Source: an uncultured Pseudomonadota bacterium (GTDB lineage Bacteria > Pseudomonadota > Alphaproteobacteria > RF32 > CAG-239). From it: 64,000 nucleotides of DNA. Made by a program: the position numbers and the translations under genes. The stretch's first letter is position 1. Each line of letters begins with the position of its first letter. This document shows, piece after piece, positions 1 through 7,306 of this stretch. Below the pieces are notes generated by a model that saw nothing but the letters and a program-made list of their open reading frames with translations, was not told where the DNA came from and did not search any database. The stretch lies in assembly GCA_947054505.1 (NCBI GenBank), contig CAMRWU010000007.1, positions 1-64,000 on the forward strand. The letters are read 5' to 3'.

Positions 1-53
1 ATCGTTCCAATGTTGCAGTGCGGCTTATTCCGCTCAAATTTCTCTTTTGCCAT
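1..53 (-). CDS. tuf: Elongation factor Tu, 5' end only (gene leaves the window)
   Basis: The minus strand from an ATG at 53 reads MAKEKFERNKPHCNIGT, the highly conserved N-terminus of EF-Tu, the GTPase that delivers aminoacyl-tRNA to the ribosome. Only 17 codons lie inside the window. An AGGA Shine-Dalgarno sequence sits just upstream of the ATG. It lies directly behind tRNA-Tyr and tRNA-Gly on the same strand, the classical tRNA-tufB arrangement, so co-transcription from the promoter near 370-396 is likely. Identification is firm despite the truncation because these residues are almost invariant in bacterial EF-Tu. Confidence 0.93.
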   Translation of the reverse strand, partial: MAKEKFERNKPHCNIGT

Positions 54-112
54 TTTTACAAAATCCTAATTGTTTATGTTGTTAAAAACCGATTCTCGAA
101 TGGGGGAAAATA

Positions 113-186
113 TGGAGCGGGTGAGGGGAATCGAACCCCCGTCATAAGCTTGGAAGGCTTCTGCTCTACCATTGAGCTACACCCGC
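113..186 (-). tRNA. tRNA-Gly, anticodon TCC, CCA encoded
   Basis: The reverse complement begins GCGGGTGTAGCTC and ends in CACCCGCTCCA. The acceptor stem GCGGGTG/CACCCGC, the T-loop GTTCGAT and an anticodon loop CTTCCAA (anticodon TCC) are all visible. The terminal CCA is encoded at 113-115. It lies between tRNA-Tyr and tuf, as in many proteobacterial tRNA-tuf operons. Confidence 0.97.
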
Positions 187-226
187 TTATATGTCTCTCA
201 CCGAGAGATTAAACCCTATTCAAAAA

Positions 227-311
227 TGGTGGAGGGGGATGGATTCGAACCATCGTAGACTAAGTCGACGGATTTACAGTCCGTTGCATTTGACCGCTCT
301 GCCACCCCTCC
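227..311 (-). tRNA. tRNA-Tyr, anticodon GTA, CCA encoded
   Basis: The reverse complement starts GGAGGGGTGGCAGAGCGG and ends CCCCTCCACCA. The acceptor stem pairs perfectly, the anticodon loop is CTGTAAA (anticodon GTA), and a long variable arm makes it a class II tRNA of 85 nt with CCA. It is the first gene of the tRNA-tuf transcription unit. Confidence 0.97.
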
Positions 312-369
312 GTTTTATCACGAATAAGGAAATGAGGATTGGTATCCTTATAATGTCACTACCCTGCAA

Positions 370-396
370 ATAATAGTATTTTCTTCGCTTTGTCAA
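370..396 (-). promoter_or_regulatory. Sigma70-like promoter of the tRNA-Tyr/tRNA-Gly/tuf unit
   Basis: On the minus strand a perfect TTGACA (396-391) is followed after 15 nt by TATTAT (375-370), or after 16 nt by ATTATT. It sits about 60 nt upstream of tRNA-Tyr. The spacer is slightly short, but the -35 match and position make this the obvious promoter. Confidence 0.7.
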
Positions 397-469
397 CATC
401 TTTTTTATCTATTTTTTAATTTATTTTTGATATAGCTTCCAATAACGGATTAATAAATAGGAAAAACAA

Positions 470-1354
470 ATGCCTAAAATCGCTTTAACGGAACGAAGAA
501 ATCCTGACACTGTCAACATTGACTTAATGGATTCGTACAACATTGCGAAAACATTAAACAATGAAGACAAAAAAGTTGCTCTGGCGATTGAACAGACTCT
601 TCCAGAAGTCGGCAAAGCGATTGAAACCATTGCCCAAGCTTTTCGCAAAGGCGGACGCCTTGCCTACTTTGGCGCCGGAACCAGCGGACGCATCGGCGTT
701 CTTGACGCCTCGGAATGTTGGCCGACATTCGGAACCGAACACGGCATGGTTTGTGGCTTTATTGCCGGAGGAGAAACAGCGCTTCGCTTACCTGTTGAGG
801 ATTCGGAAGACAGCGCGGAATTAGCACAACAAGATCTAAAAACATTTTCTCCCACCCCAAACGACATTATCGTCGGAATTTCAGCCAGCGGCAACCCTCG
901 TTATGTTTTGACAATCATGGAAGAAGCACAAAAAATCGGTTGCAAAACCATCGGCATCAGCTCTAACCCAGAAGCAAAACTACAAACATTCTCCACTATT
1001 TTCATTAACCCGATTGTTGGAGAAGAAGCAATCACCGGTTCATCCCGTATGAAATCGGGAACGGCTCAAAAAATGATTCTCAACATGTTGTCAACCGGCG
1101 CCATGATTCGCATCGGCAAAACTTACGAAAACTATATGATTGACGTCCGCATGTGTAATGAAAAGCTTTTTGAACGCGGTCGCCGCATCGTCTCAGAAAT
1201 CGCCGATATCACAATGGAACAAGCCGCAGATTATCTGCAAGCCAGCAATAACAACGTCAAAATCGCCTGTGTCATGGCCATCAAGAATTGCAGCGCCGAA
1301 GATGCAAAAAAATATCTTGATGCTCAAGACGGTATCTTAAGAAAGGTCATTTAA
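470..1354 (+). CDS. murQ: N-acetylmuramic acid 6-phosphate etherase
   Basis: MurQ cleaves the D-lactyl ether of MurNAc-6-phosphate to give GlcNAc-6-phosphate and lactate, a cytoplasmic step of peptidoglycan recycling. The 294-residue length is normal. The N-terminus carries the family signature LTERRNPDT; the SIS sugar-phosphate domain has GAGTSGR at residues 68-74 followed by LDASEC, whose Glu82 corresponds to the catalytic Glu83 of E. coli MurQ. An AGGAAA ribosome site precedes the ATG. The stop overlaps the rlmB start by one base (TAATG), so the two are probably translationally coupled. No MurNAc transporter or anhMurNAc kinase is seen beside it. Confidence 0.95.
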   Translation: MPKIALTERRNPDTVNIDLMDSYNIAKTLNNEDKKVALAIEQTLPEVGKAIETIAQAFRKGGRLAYFGAGTSGRIGVLDASECWPTFGTEHGMVCGFIAGGETALRLPVEDSEDSAELAQQDLKTFSPTPNDIIVGISASGNPRYVLTIMEEAQKIGCKTIGISSNPEAKLQTFSTIFINPIVGEEAITGSSRMKSGTAQKMILNMLSTGAMIRIGKTYENYMIDVRMCNEKLFERGRRIVSEIADITMEQAADYLQASNNNVKIACVMAIKNCSAEDAKKYLDAQDGILRKVI

Positions 1355-2103
1355 TGTCTAAAAATTTTCGCTCTTCCCCCACTCCTAACAAATCTCCGTT
1401 GATTCTCTACGGTCGTCACGCTGTTTTGTCAGCTCTGCGCAATCCGGAACGCTCAATCAGCCGCCTACTCTGCACGGCAGAAACCGCACCGGAGGTCAAA
1501 GGATTACTTCCCGAACATAAATTACAAATTGTTGATCGCAAAGAAATCGACAAACTTCTCCCGCGAGAAGCCGTTCATCAGGGATTCGCTCTTTTTTGCA
1601 CGCCGTTACCCAACTATGCTTTGGAAGAAATTATTGACATTGCCGACACCAAAGAAAATTGTCACCTTCTGATTCTCGACCAAGTGACCGATCCGCAAAA
1701 CATCGGTGCCATTATCCGCTCTTGTGCCGCATTCAACACATTAGCTCTCATCTTGCAGGATAAAAACTCCCCTGAAGAAACTGGAGCAATGGCCAAAGCC
1801 TCTGCCGGCACGATTGACATACTTCCGCTATGCCGCGTAACCAACCTATCCCGAGCCATTCAACAGCTGAAAAACGCCGGTTTTTGGATTATCGGCATGG
1901 ATGGTTATGCCAAAACCACCGTCGATAAAATGAACAAATCAGGAAAAACGGCAATCATCATGGGCTCGGAAGGCAAAGGGATGCGCCGTCTGGTTGAAGA
2001 ATCTTGCGATTCGACCATTCGCCTGCCCATGAACGAAAAAGTGGAAAGCCTCAATGTATCAACTGCGGCGGCCATTGTTCTTTATGAGCTGAACAAAAAA
2101 TAA
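1354..2103 (+). CDS. rlmB: 23S rRNA 2'-O-ribose methyltransferase, TrmH/RlmB family
   Basis: This is a SAM-dependent SPOUT methyltransferase of 249 residues; the RlmB branch methylates G2251 of 23S rRNA. The N-terminal substrate-binding domain starts with LYGRHAVLSAL. The C-terminal knot domain shows NIGAIIRSCAAF, then GSEGKGM and finally SLNVSTAAAIVLYEL, the three SpoU motifs in order. It starts one base inside the murQ stop. TrmH-family members on other RNA substrates are similar, but the YGRHAV start and the length favour RlmB. Confidence 0.9.
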   Translation: MSKNFRSSPTPNKSPLILYGRHAVLSALRNPERSISRLLCTAETAPEVKGLLPEHKLQIVDRKEIDKLLPREAVHQGFALFCTPLPNYALEEIIDIADTKENCHLLILDQVTDPQNIGAIIRSCAAFNTLALILQDKNSPEETGAMAKASAGTIDILPLCRVTNLSRAIQQLKNAGFWIIGMDGYAKTTVDKMNKSGKTAIIMGSEGKGMRRLVEESCDSTIRLPMNEKVESLNVSTAAAIVLYELNKK

Positions 2104-2161
2104 AATTCACCTTATTTTTAACTTTTATCGTTACACTACAAATGGATAAAGGGAGAAAAAC

Positions 2162-2881
2162 ATGGCGGCGACTATCGAAATAAAAAATTTGTGCAAATCA
2201 TTCGGCTCCATTCAAGCTGTTCAAAAACTGTCTTTCAACGCCTACCAACGGGAAATCATTGCCCTGTTGGGTCCTAACGGAGCCGGAAAATCAACACTAA
2301 TGAACATGATGTCCGGCTATTTGGCACCAGACAACGGCACAATAAAAATATTAGGCAAAGACATCGCCGAAACCCCGTTGGAAGCCAAAGAAAAAATCGG
2401 CTTTCTGCCGGAAGGCTCTCCTCTGTATCCGGATATGACGGTTGCAAATTTTCTCCATTATATGGCCGAACTCAGAGGTTTGAACAAAGATCAGCAAAAA
2501 CAACGCTTGCCTGAAGTCTCTGCTTTGGCAAAAATAGAAAATATTCAACATCAAAAAATCGAAACCCTGTCCAAAGGATACCTACGTCGTGTCGGTTTTG
2601 CCCAAAGCATCTTATCCGACCCACCGCTCCTGCTCCTTGATGAACCGACAGACGGACTTGACCCCAATCAAAAAGAGCATATCCGCAGCTTAATTACGGA
2701 TATGAGCCGCCAAAAAACAATTATGATTTCGACCCACCTGTTGGAAGAAGCCGAAACCATCGCCACACGCATTATTTTGATGAATCAGGGAAAGATTTTA
2801 GCTGATGGAACATTAGACGGCATTTTAAAACAACAACGCTGCGACACATTGGAACAAGCTTTCAAAAAACTGACAAGGTAA
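2162..2881 (+). CDS. ABC transporter ATPase, GldA/NosF-like
   Basis: A 239-residue cytoplasmic ATPase with Walker A LLGPNGAGKST, a signature region TLSKGYLRRVGFAQ and Walker B LLLLDEPTDGLDP, then the H-loop STHLLEEAE. The pattern matches the ABC-2 ATPases typified by GldA and NosF. A GGGAG ribosome site precedes the ATG. The next gene, six bases downstream, encodes its permease fused to a GldG-type auxiliary part, so this ATPase very probably powers that complex. The substrate is unknown; in Bacteroidetes the homologous GldAFG system is needed for gliding, but similar loci occur in non-gliding bacteria. Confidence 0.88.
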   Translation: MAATIEIKNLCKSFGSIQAVQKLSFNAYQREIIALLGPNGAGKSTLMNMMSGYLAPDNGTIKILGKDIAETPLEAKEKIGFLPEGSPLYPDMTVANFLHYMAELRGLNKDQQKQRLPEVSALAKIENIQHQKIETLSKGYLRRVGFAQSILSDPPLLLLDEPTDGLDPNQKEHIRSLITDMSRQKTIMISTHLLEEAETIATRIILMNQGKILADGTLDGILKQQRCDTLEQAFKKLTR

Positions 2882-2886
2882 CCGCA

Positions 2887-5800
2887 ATGAATAAATTATG
2901 GATTGTAACTAAAAACGAATTTTATCGCTATTTTATCTCTCCGTTGGCTTATGTTTATCTCATCTGCTTCTTGTTGTTAAATGGTTCATTTGCCATTTAC
3001 TTCGGTCATTTTATGGAACGCGGACATGCCGACCTGTTGCCGATGTTTGGCTATCAACCATGGCTTTATTTGCTCTTCCTGCCTGGGATTTCCATGCGCT
3101 TGTGGGCTGAAGAATTCCGAACCAAAACCATTCTTCAAATCATCACCATGCCGGTAACGGTCACATCATTGGTTTGGGGAAAATTTTTTGCGTCTTGGCT
3201 GTTTTGCGCCTTGGCTCTGTTCTTGACCTTTCCGTTTTGGATAACCGTAAACATACTCGGAAATCCTGACAACGCCGTCATTGCCATAAGCTATTTGGGT
3301 AGTTTTATTTTAGCCGGCAGTATGCTATCCATCTCTCAAACAATGTCCGCATTAACCAAAAATCAGGTAATCGCCTTGGTACTCTCCGTCATCGCCAATC
3401 TGATTTTCTTCCTCTGCGGAATTGAGTACATCTTAGGATTTTTCCGTAGCTTTGCACCGCTTTCCATTATTGATATGATCGCCTCGTTCAGCTTTATAAC
3501 CCACTTTGACACCCTCATCCATGGACTGTTGGAAATCAGAGCAATTATCTTTTTCGCCTCGCTAATATTGCTTTTCAACTTTACAACAATTCTCATCATC
3601 AGCTTCAAAACTGCCGGAACAACACAATGGCTCCAATCAGCAAAACGCAACAGCTACATCTGGGCTTTTACTTTCTTGCTGGCTTGTTTCATCGGCATTA
3701 ATTTGGTTGCCAACAACACATTACGACGTTTTCAAATTGATTTTACCGAACAAAGATTATACACCCTGACTGACACCACCCGTAAAGTCCTGCAAAACCT
3801 CTCCGAACCGGTAACCGCCAAACTTTATTATTCACCGATTTTAGGAGAACGCAATCCGGATGTTCGCCTCATGTTTGACAAAGTCCGCTTGTTGCTGGAA
3901 CGCTATGCCGCTCTCTCAAATGGAAACTTCAATTATCGAATTTACAATCCCGAACCGTTCAGCGATACGGAAGACAAAGCATTGGCTGTCGGTTTGCAAC
4001 CACTGCCGATTATCAGCAACAACACCAACGCCTACTTTGGCATAACACTTACCGATGAAGTGGAAACACAAAATGTCATCCCTTATTTTCCGTTACAGCG
4101 ACAAGACTACATTGAGCAGGACATAACCGAAAACCTATACCTCCTGAATCATAAAAAACCAAACTTGGGAATTATCACCTCTCTGCCAATGTTTGATCAC
4201 GTTATTGAAAACGTTGCCACCCAGCAATGGGAAATCATCACGCTTTTGCAAAAATTCTATAATCTGCGCATCATCACACCGGAAAATTTGAACTTTCAAA
4301 ATTTAGACGCGTTGCTCATTGCTCACCCGCGTAATATGACACCGGAAATGGAAAACGCCATTACTCTTTATACACGCAACGGCGGAAAAATTCTTGCCTT
4401 CTTTGATGTCGCCGCCGAAGCGCCCCAAATTTTTTCTCCGGTATCCGAAGAATATAAAGCGTCAGATTTCGGAAAACTTCCCGAACTCTGGGGCATCAAA
4501 TTCCATCAGGAAGCCATCGCCGCCGATTTGGGAAATTCATCCACCATTGACGCCACCACCAACTACAAAAGCAACCCGATGTTCACACAAGATGTCATCC
4601 AATTCTTTATTCAGGGAAAAGGCTTCAATCCTGACTTCAAAGAAACCAAAATGCTCAAAAAAATGATGTTGACCAGCGCCAGTGTCTTCACTCCTTTACG
4701 TGACGCTCCCGTTTATTTCATTCCGTTGCTTGAAGCCGGAGACAACTCTGCCTTACTGTCTTCCGATGTCATCTACAAAAAAATACATCCGGCGGAAATT
4801 CTGCGAAAATTCCAAAAAGACGCCAATCCCAAATATATCGCCGCACGCATCATCAGCAAAGATCGTCAACACCCTTTTGAAGTCATTGCCGTCGGCGATA
4901 GCGATTTGCTGTATGACAATTTCTGGACAACACACCAAACAATTCTGGACAAGAACTATCCTATCCCCCTGTTGGACAATGCCAACTTTGTTATGAACGT
5001 TTTGGACACTTTGTTGAACAAACCGACCCTCATTGAATTACGCGGAAAATCTGACAAACCACGCAACTTTGATAACATCGAACAAATGCGCAAACAAGCA
5101 CAGCAAAGTTTCAAGATTCAGGAAAAAAATATCTTTGACGATATTGAAAAAACCAAGCAGGGATTGCAGGAAATCTGGGGTAAAAAAAACTTTGAAGGCC
5201 GAGAAAACTTTACCGCTGACGAACTCGCCATCATTGCCGGTATCCGAAAAACAATCGAACAAAAACGTCGTGATTTATACACCATCAGAACAAAAGCAAA
5301 CTACGATATTGACCATATTGCCACACTGGTAAAATTTGCCAACATCTATGCTTTTCCGACACTCATTTTAATCGGAATGCTGGTGTATGTTTTCACACAA
5401 AAACGCAAACAAAAATCGCCTCTGAAAACGACATCTTCGTACAACAAAAGGCTTCTATCCTTGGGTGGCACCGCCCTTCTCTGCCTGATTTGCGGAATAT
5501 GGGCCGTCAACAATACCCGTCAACAAGCTATTGCCGATTATGAAAACAAACCTGTATTTCCCAAGTTGCATCAACAAATAAATGACATCACACAAATAGA
5601 ATTACAGACTCATCAAACTAAATTAATTTTCAAACAAAAAGACGGATCTTGGCAACTGGAAAATTGGCCGCACCACCCGGTCTATCAGCAACGTATTCGC
5701 AGTTTCTTAAGCGCATTGCTTGAGGCACACCTCTATGAAAAAAAATCAAACAAAGCCTCTAATTTAAATAAATACGGCCTGACACCAATCGAATTGCAAG

Positions 5801-6387
5801 GTTCACCCACCACTCGAATTGTCCTCAAAGACAAACAAGGAAAAACCGTTCAAGCATTCGAAATCGGAAAATACGATATTGAGCTTGGACGCGGTTCCAA
5901 AGGGGCTTATATCAAATTCGACAATCAATTCCAAGTCTGGCTGGCGGCAATGGACTTAATCGACTTGTCCTTAACTCCTCAAGACTGGACTTACGGCACA
6001 GTGTGGAATCTTCGTTTCGGACGCCTTGCCGCCGTTGACGGCAACACCGACAGTAACTATATTGCTAATGTTGCCAAAGAACTCCTCAATCAACAATTAA
6101 ACAGCGCTGTCACACAACTGCCGACATCAGCTCAAAAACTCAAAACCATAGCTCTGAACGGTGAAGACAATAACAACGTTGATTTAATATTTTACAAAAA
6201 CGGCAATGACTATTATGTTGAATACAAACTTCCGGCAGAACCACGCAATGAAGCTCTGAAAACTTTTATGCAATCTGCCAAGGATGTTTATTATACCATT
6301 TCAGCAGATTCTTGGGAGAAAATAAGCCATGCCGTCACTGACAACGGAACAATCAAACCGGATGAAAAAAAGGGCCGCCGTCCTTAG
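2887..6387 (+). CDS. Fused ABC-2 permease (GldF-like), GldG-like auxiliary domain and DUF4340
   Basis: This 1166-residue membrane protein appears to join three normally separate proteins. Residues about 1-245 are a GldF-like ABC-2 permease with six hydrophobic segments. A further membrane segment near 255-275 leads into a long extracytoplasmic GldG-like part (ABC_transp_aux; RLYTLTDTTRKVL near the start) that ends in a membrane helix around 817-835. A second helix near 855-872 begins a DUF4340-type domain (SNLNKYGLTP, then FEIGKYD) that runs to the C-terminus. I see no stop or frameshift in between. It is co-operonic with the ATPase upstream and overlaps the metal transporter gene by 59 bases. 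Function is unknown; envelope-associated transport or assembly is inferred. Confidence 0.82.
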   Translation: MNKLWIVTKNEFYRYFISPLAYVYLICFLLLNGSFAIYFGHFMERGHADLLPMFGYQPWLYLLFLPGISMRLWAEEFRTKTILQIITMPVTVTSLVWGKFFASWLFCALALFLTFPFWITVNILGNPDNAVIAISYLGSFILAGSMLSISQTMSALTKNQVIALVLSVIANLIFFLCGIEYILGFFRSFAPLSIIDMIASFSFITHFDTLIHGLLEIRAIIFFASLILLFNFTTILIISFKTAGTTQWLQSAKRNSYIWAFTFLLACFIGINLVANNTLRRFQIDFTEQRLYTLTDTTRKVLQNLSEPVTAKLYYSPILGERNPDVRLMFDKVRLLLERYAALSNGNFNYRIYNPEPFSDTEDKALAVGLQPLPIISNNTNAYFGITLTDEVETQNVIPYFPLQRQDYIEQDITENLYLLNHKKPNLGIITSLPMFDHVIENVATQQWEIITLLQKFYNLRIITPENLNFQNLDALLIAHPRNMTPEMENAITLYTRNGGKILAFFDVAAEAPQIFSPVSEEYKASDFGKLPELWGIKFHQEAIAADLGNSSTIDATTNYKSNPMFTQDVIQFFIQGKGFNPDFKETKMLKKMMLTSASVFTPLRDAPVYFIPLLEAGDNSALLSSDVIYKKIHPAEILRKFQKDANPKYIAARIISKDRQHPFEVIAVGDSDLLYDNFWTTHQTILDKNYPIPLLDNANFVMNVLDTLLNKPTLIELRGKSDKPRNFDNIEQMRKQAQQSFKIQEKNIFDDIEKTKQGLQEIWGKKNFEGRENFTADELAIIAGIRKTIEQKRRDLYTIRTKANYDIDHIATLVKFANIYAFPTLILIGMLVYVFTQKRKQKSPLKTTSSYNKRLLSLGGTALLCLICGIWAVNNTRQQAIADYENKPVFPKLHQQINDITQIELQTHQTKLIFKQKDGSWQLENWPHHPVYQQRIRSFLSALLEAHLYEKKSNKASNLNKYGLTPIELQGSPTTRIVLKDKQGKTVQAFEIGKYDIELGRGSKGAYIKFDNQFQVWLAAMDLIDLSLTPQDWTYGTVWNLRFGRLAAVDGNTDSNYIANVAKELLNQQLNSAVTQLPTSAQKLKTIALNGEDNNNVDLIFYKNGNDYYVEYKLPAEPRNEALKTFMQSAKDVYYTISADSWEKISHAVTDNGTIKPDEKKGRRP

Positions 6388-7258
6388 TGTGGCGCTGACC
6401 GTATTCCTCATTGTCATTAAAAGCATCGGTGTTCTGTTAACGGGCTCTCTGTCGATTCTCTCATCAACAATTGACAGTTTGTCAGACTTGTTTGCCTCCT
6501 CCATAACCTATCTGGCCATCCGTTATTCATCTGAACCGGCAGATTGTTCTCACCGCTACGGACACGGAAAAGCTGAAGCACTCAGCGCCCTGATACAAGC
6601 GGCTTTTATTGCCGGCTCAGGTATCTTCATTTTTTATGACGGGATTCACCGCTTATTCTCCCCGCGACCCCTTAATGAAACCGGCATCGGTATTTTCATT
6701 ATGATTGTCAGTTTGATAATGACAATCTTGTTAATCCTATACCAAAAATACGTTGCCGCTCGCACTCATTCCAAAGCCATCAGTGCCGATTCCGCTCATT
6801 ATACTGTCGATGTAATGACCAACCTGTCTATCATCCTGACTTTGATTGTTGTTAACATTTTTGACATCAACTGGTTTGATACCATTATTGCGGTTATCAT
6901 TTCCATCTACCTGCTCATCAACGCATGGAAATTGGCGCAAGATGCTATGGCGACACTGATGGACAAAGAACTCAATCCGGAAATTCGCGAAAACATCCGC
7001 AAAATCGTCATGTCCTGTGCCAATGTCTACGGCTTGCATGATCTGCGCACACGCGACCTCGGCGGTGCCTATTTTTTTGAATTGCATCTGGAATTGGACG
7101 GTTCCCTACCCTTATCAACCACGCACCAATACAGTGACGAAGTCGAAAAACAATTGCAAAAAGCCTATCCCAATGCTCAGATTATTATCCATCAAGATCC
7201 GGCAGGACTAAAGGAAGACCGCCTCGACCACCGCCTCCAAGGACAATGTGAAATATAA
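6329..7258 (+). CDS. Cation diffusion facilitator (CDF) metal efflux protein
   Basis: A 309-residue inner-membrane metal/proton antiporter of the FieF type. Metal-site residues are visible: Asp pair in STIDSLSD (TM2) and His/Asp in SAHYTVD (TM5), the DD-HD pattern typical of Zn/Fe/Cd-transporting FieF-like proteins. HRYGHGKAE lies in the first cytoplasmic loop, and a cytoplasmic C-terminal domain with HxH-like residues follows. The ATG at 6329 has GGAG at the right distance, making a 59-base overlap with the preceding gene; the alternative ATG at 6362 would give a small overlap only. A strong terminator follows. Confidence 0.9.
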   Translation: MPSLTTEQSNRMKKRAAVLSVALTVFLIVIKSIGVLLTGSLSILSSTIDSLSDLFASSITYLAIRYSSEPADCSHRYGHGKAEALSALIQAAFIAGSGIFIFYDGIHRLFSPRPLNETGIGIFIMIVSLIMTILLILYQKYVAARTHSKAISADSAHYTVDVMTNLSIILTLIVVNIFDINWFDTIIAVIISIYLLINAWKLAQDAMATLMDKELNPEIRENIRKIVMSCANVYGLHDLRTRDLGGAYFFELHLELDGSLPLSTTHQYSDEVEKQLQKAYPNAQIIIHQDPAGLKEDRLDHRLQGQCEI

Positions 7259-7261
7259 AAC

Positions 7262-7292
7262 AAGAACCCCCGCACATAATGCGGGGGTTCTT
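7262..7292. terminator. Bidirectional rho-independent terminator
   Basis: A 12-bp perfect stem (7262-7273 with 7281-7292), mostly G-C, with a 7-nt loop and T-rich flanks on both sides. It separates the convergent CDF transporter gene and hppA and can serve both. Confidence 0.92.
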
Positions 7293-7306
7293 TTTATTGA
7301 CGATGC

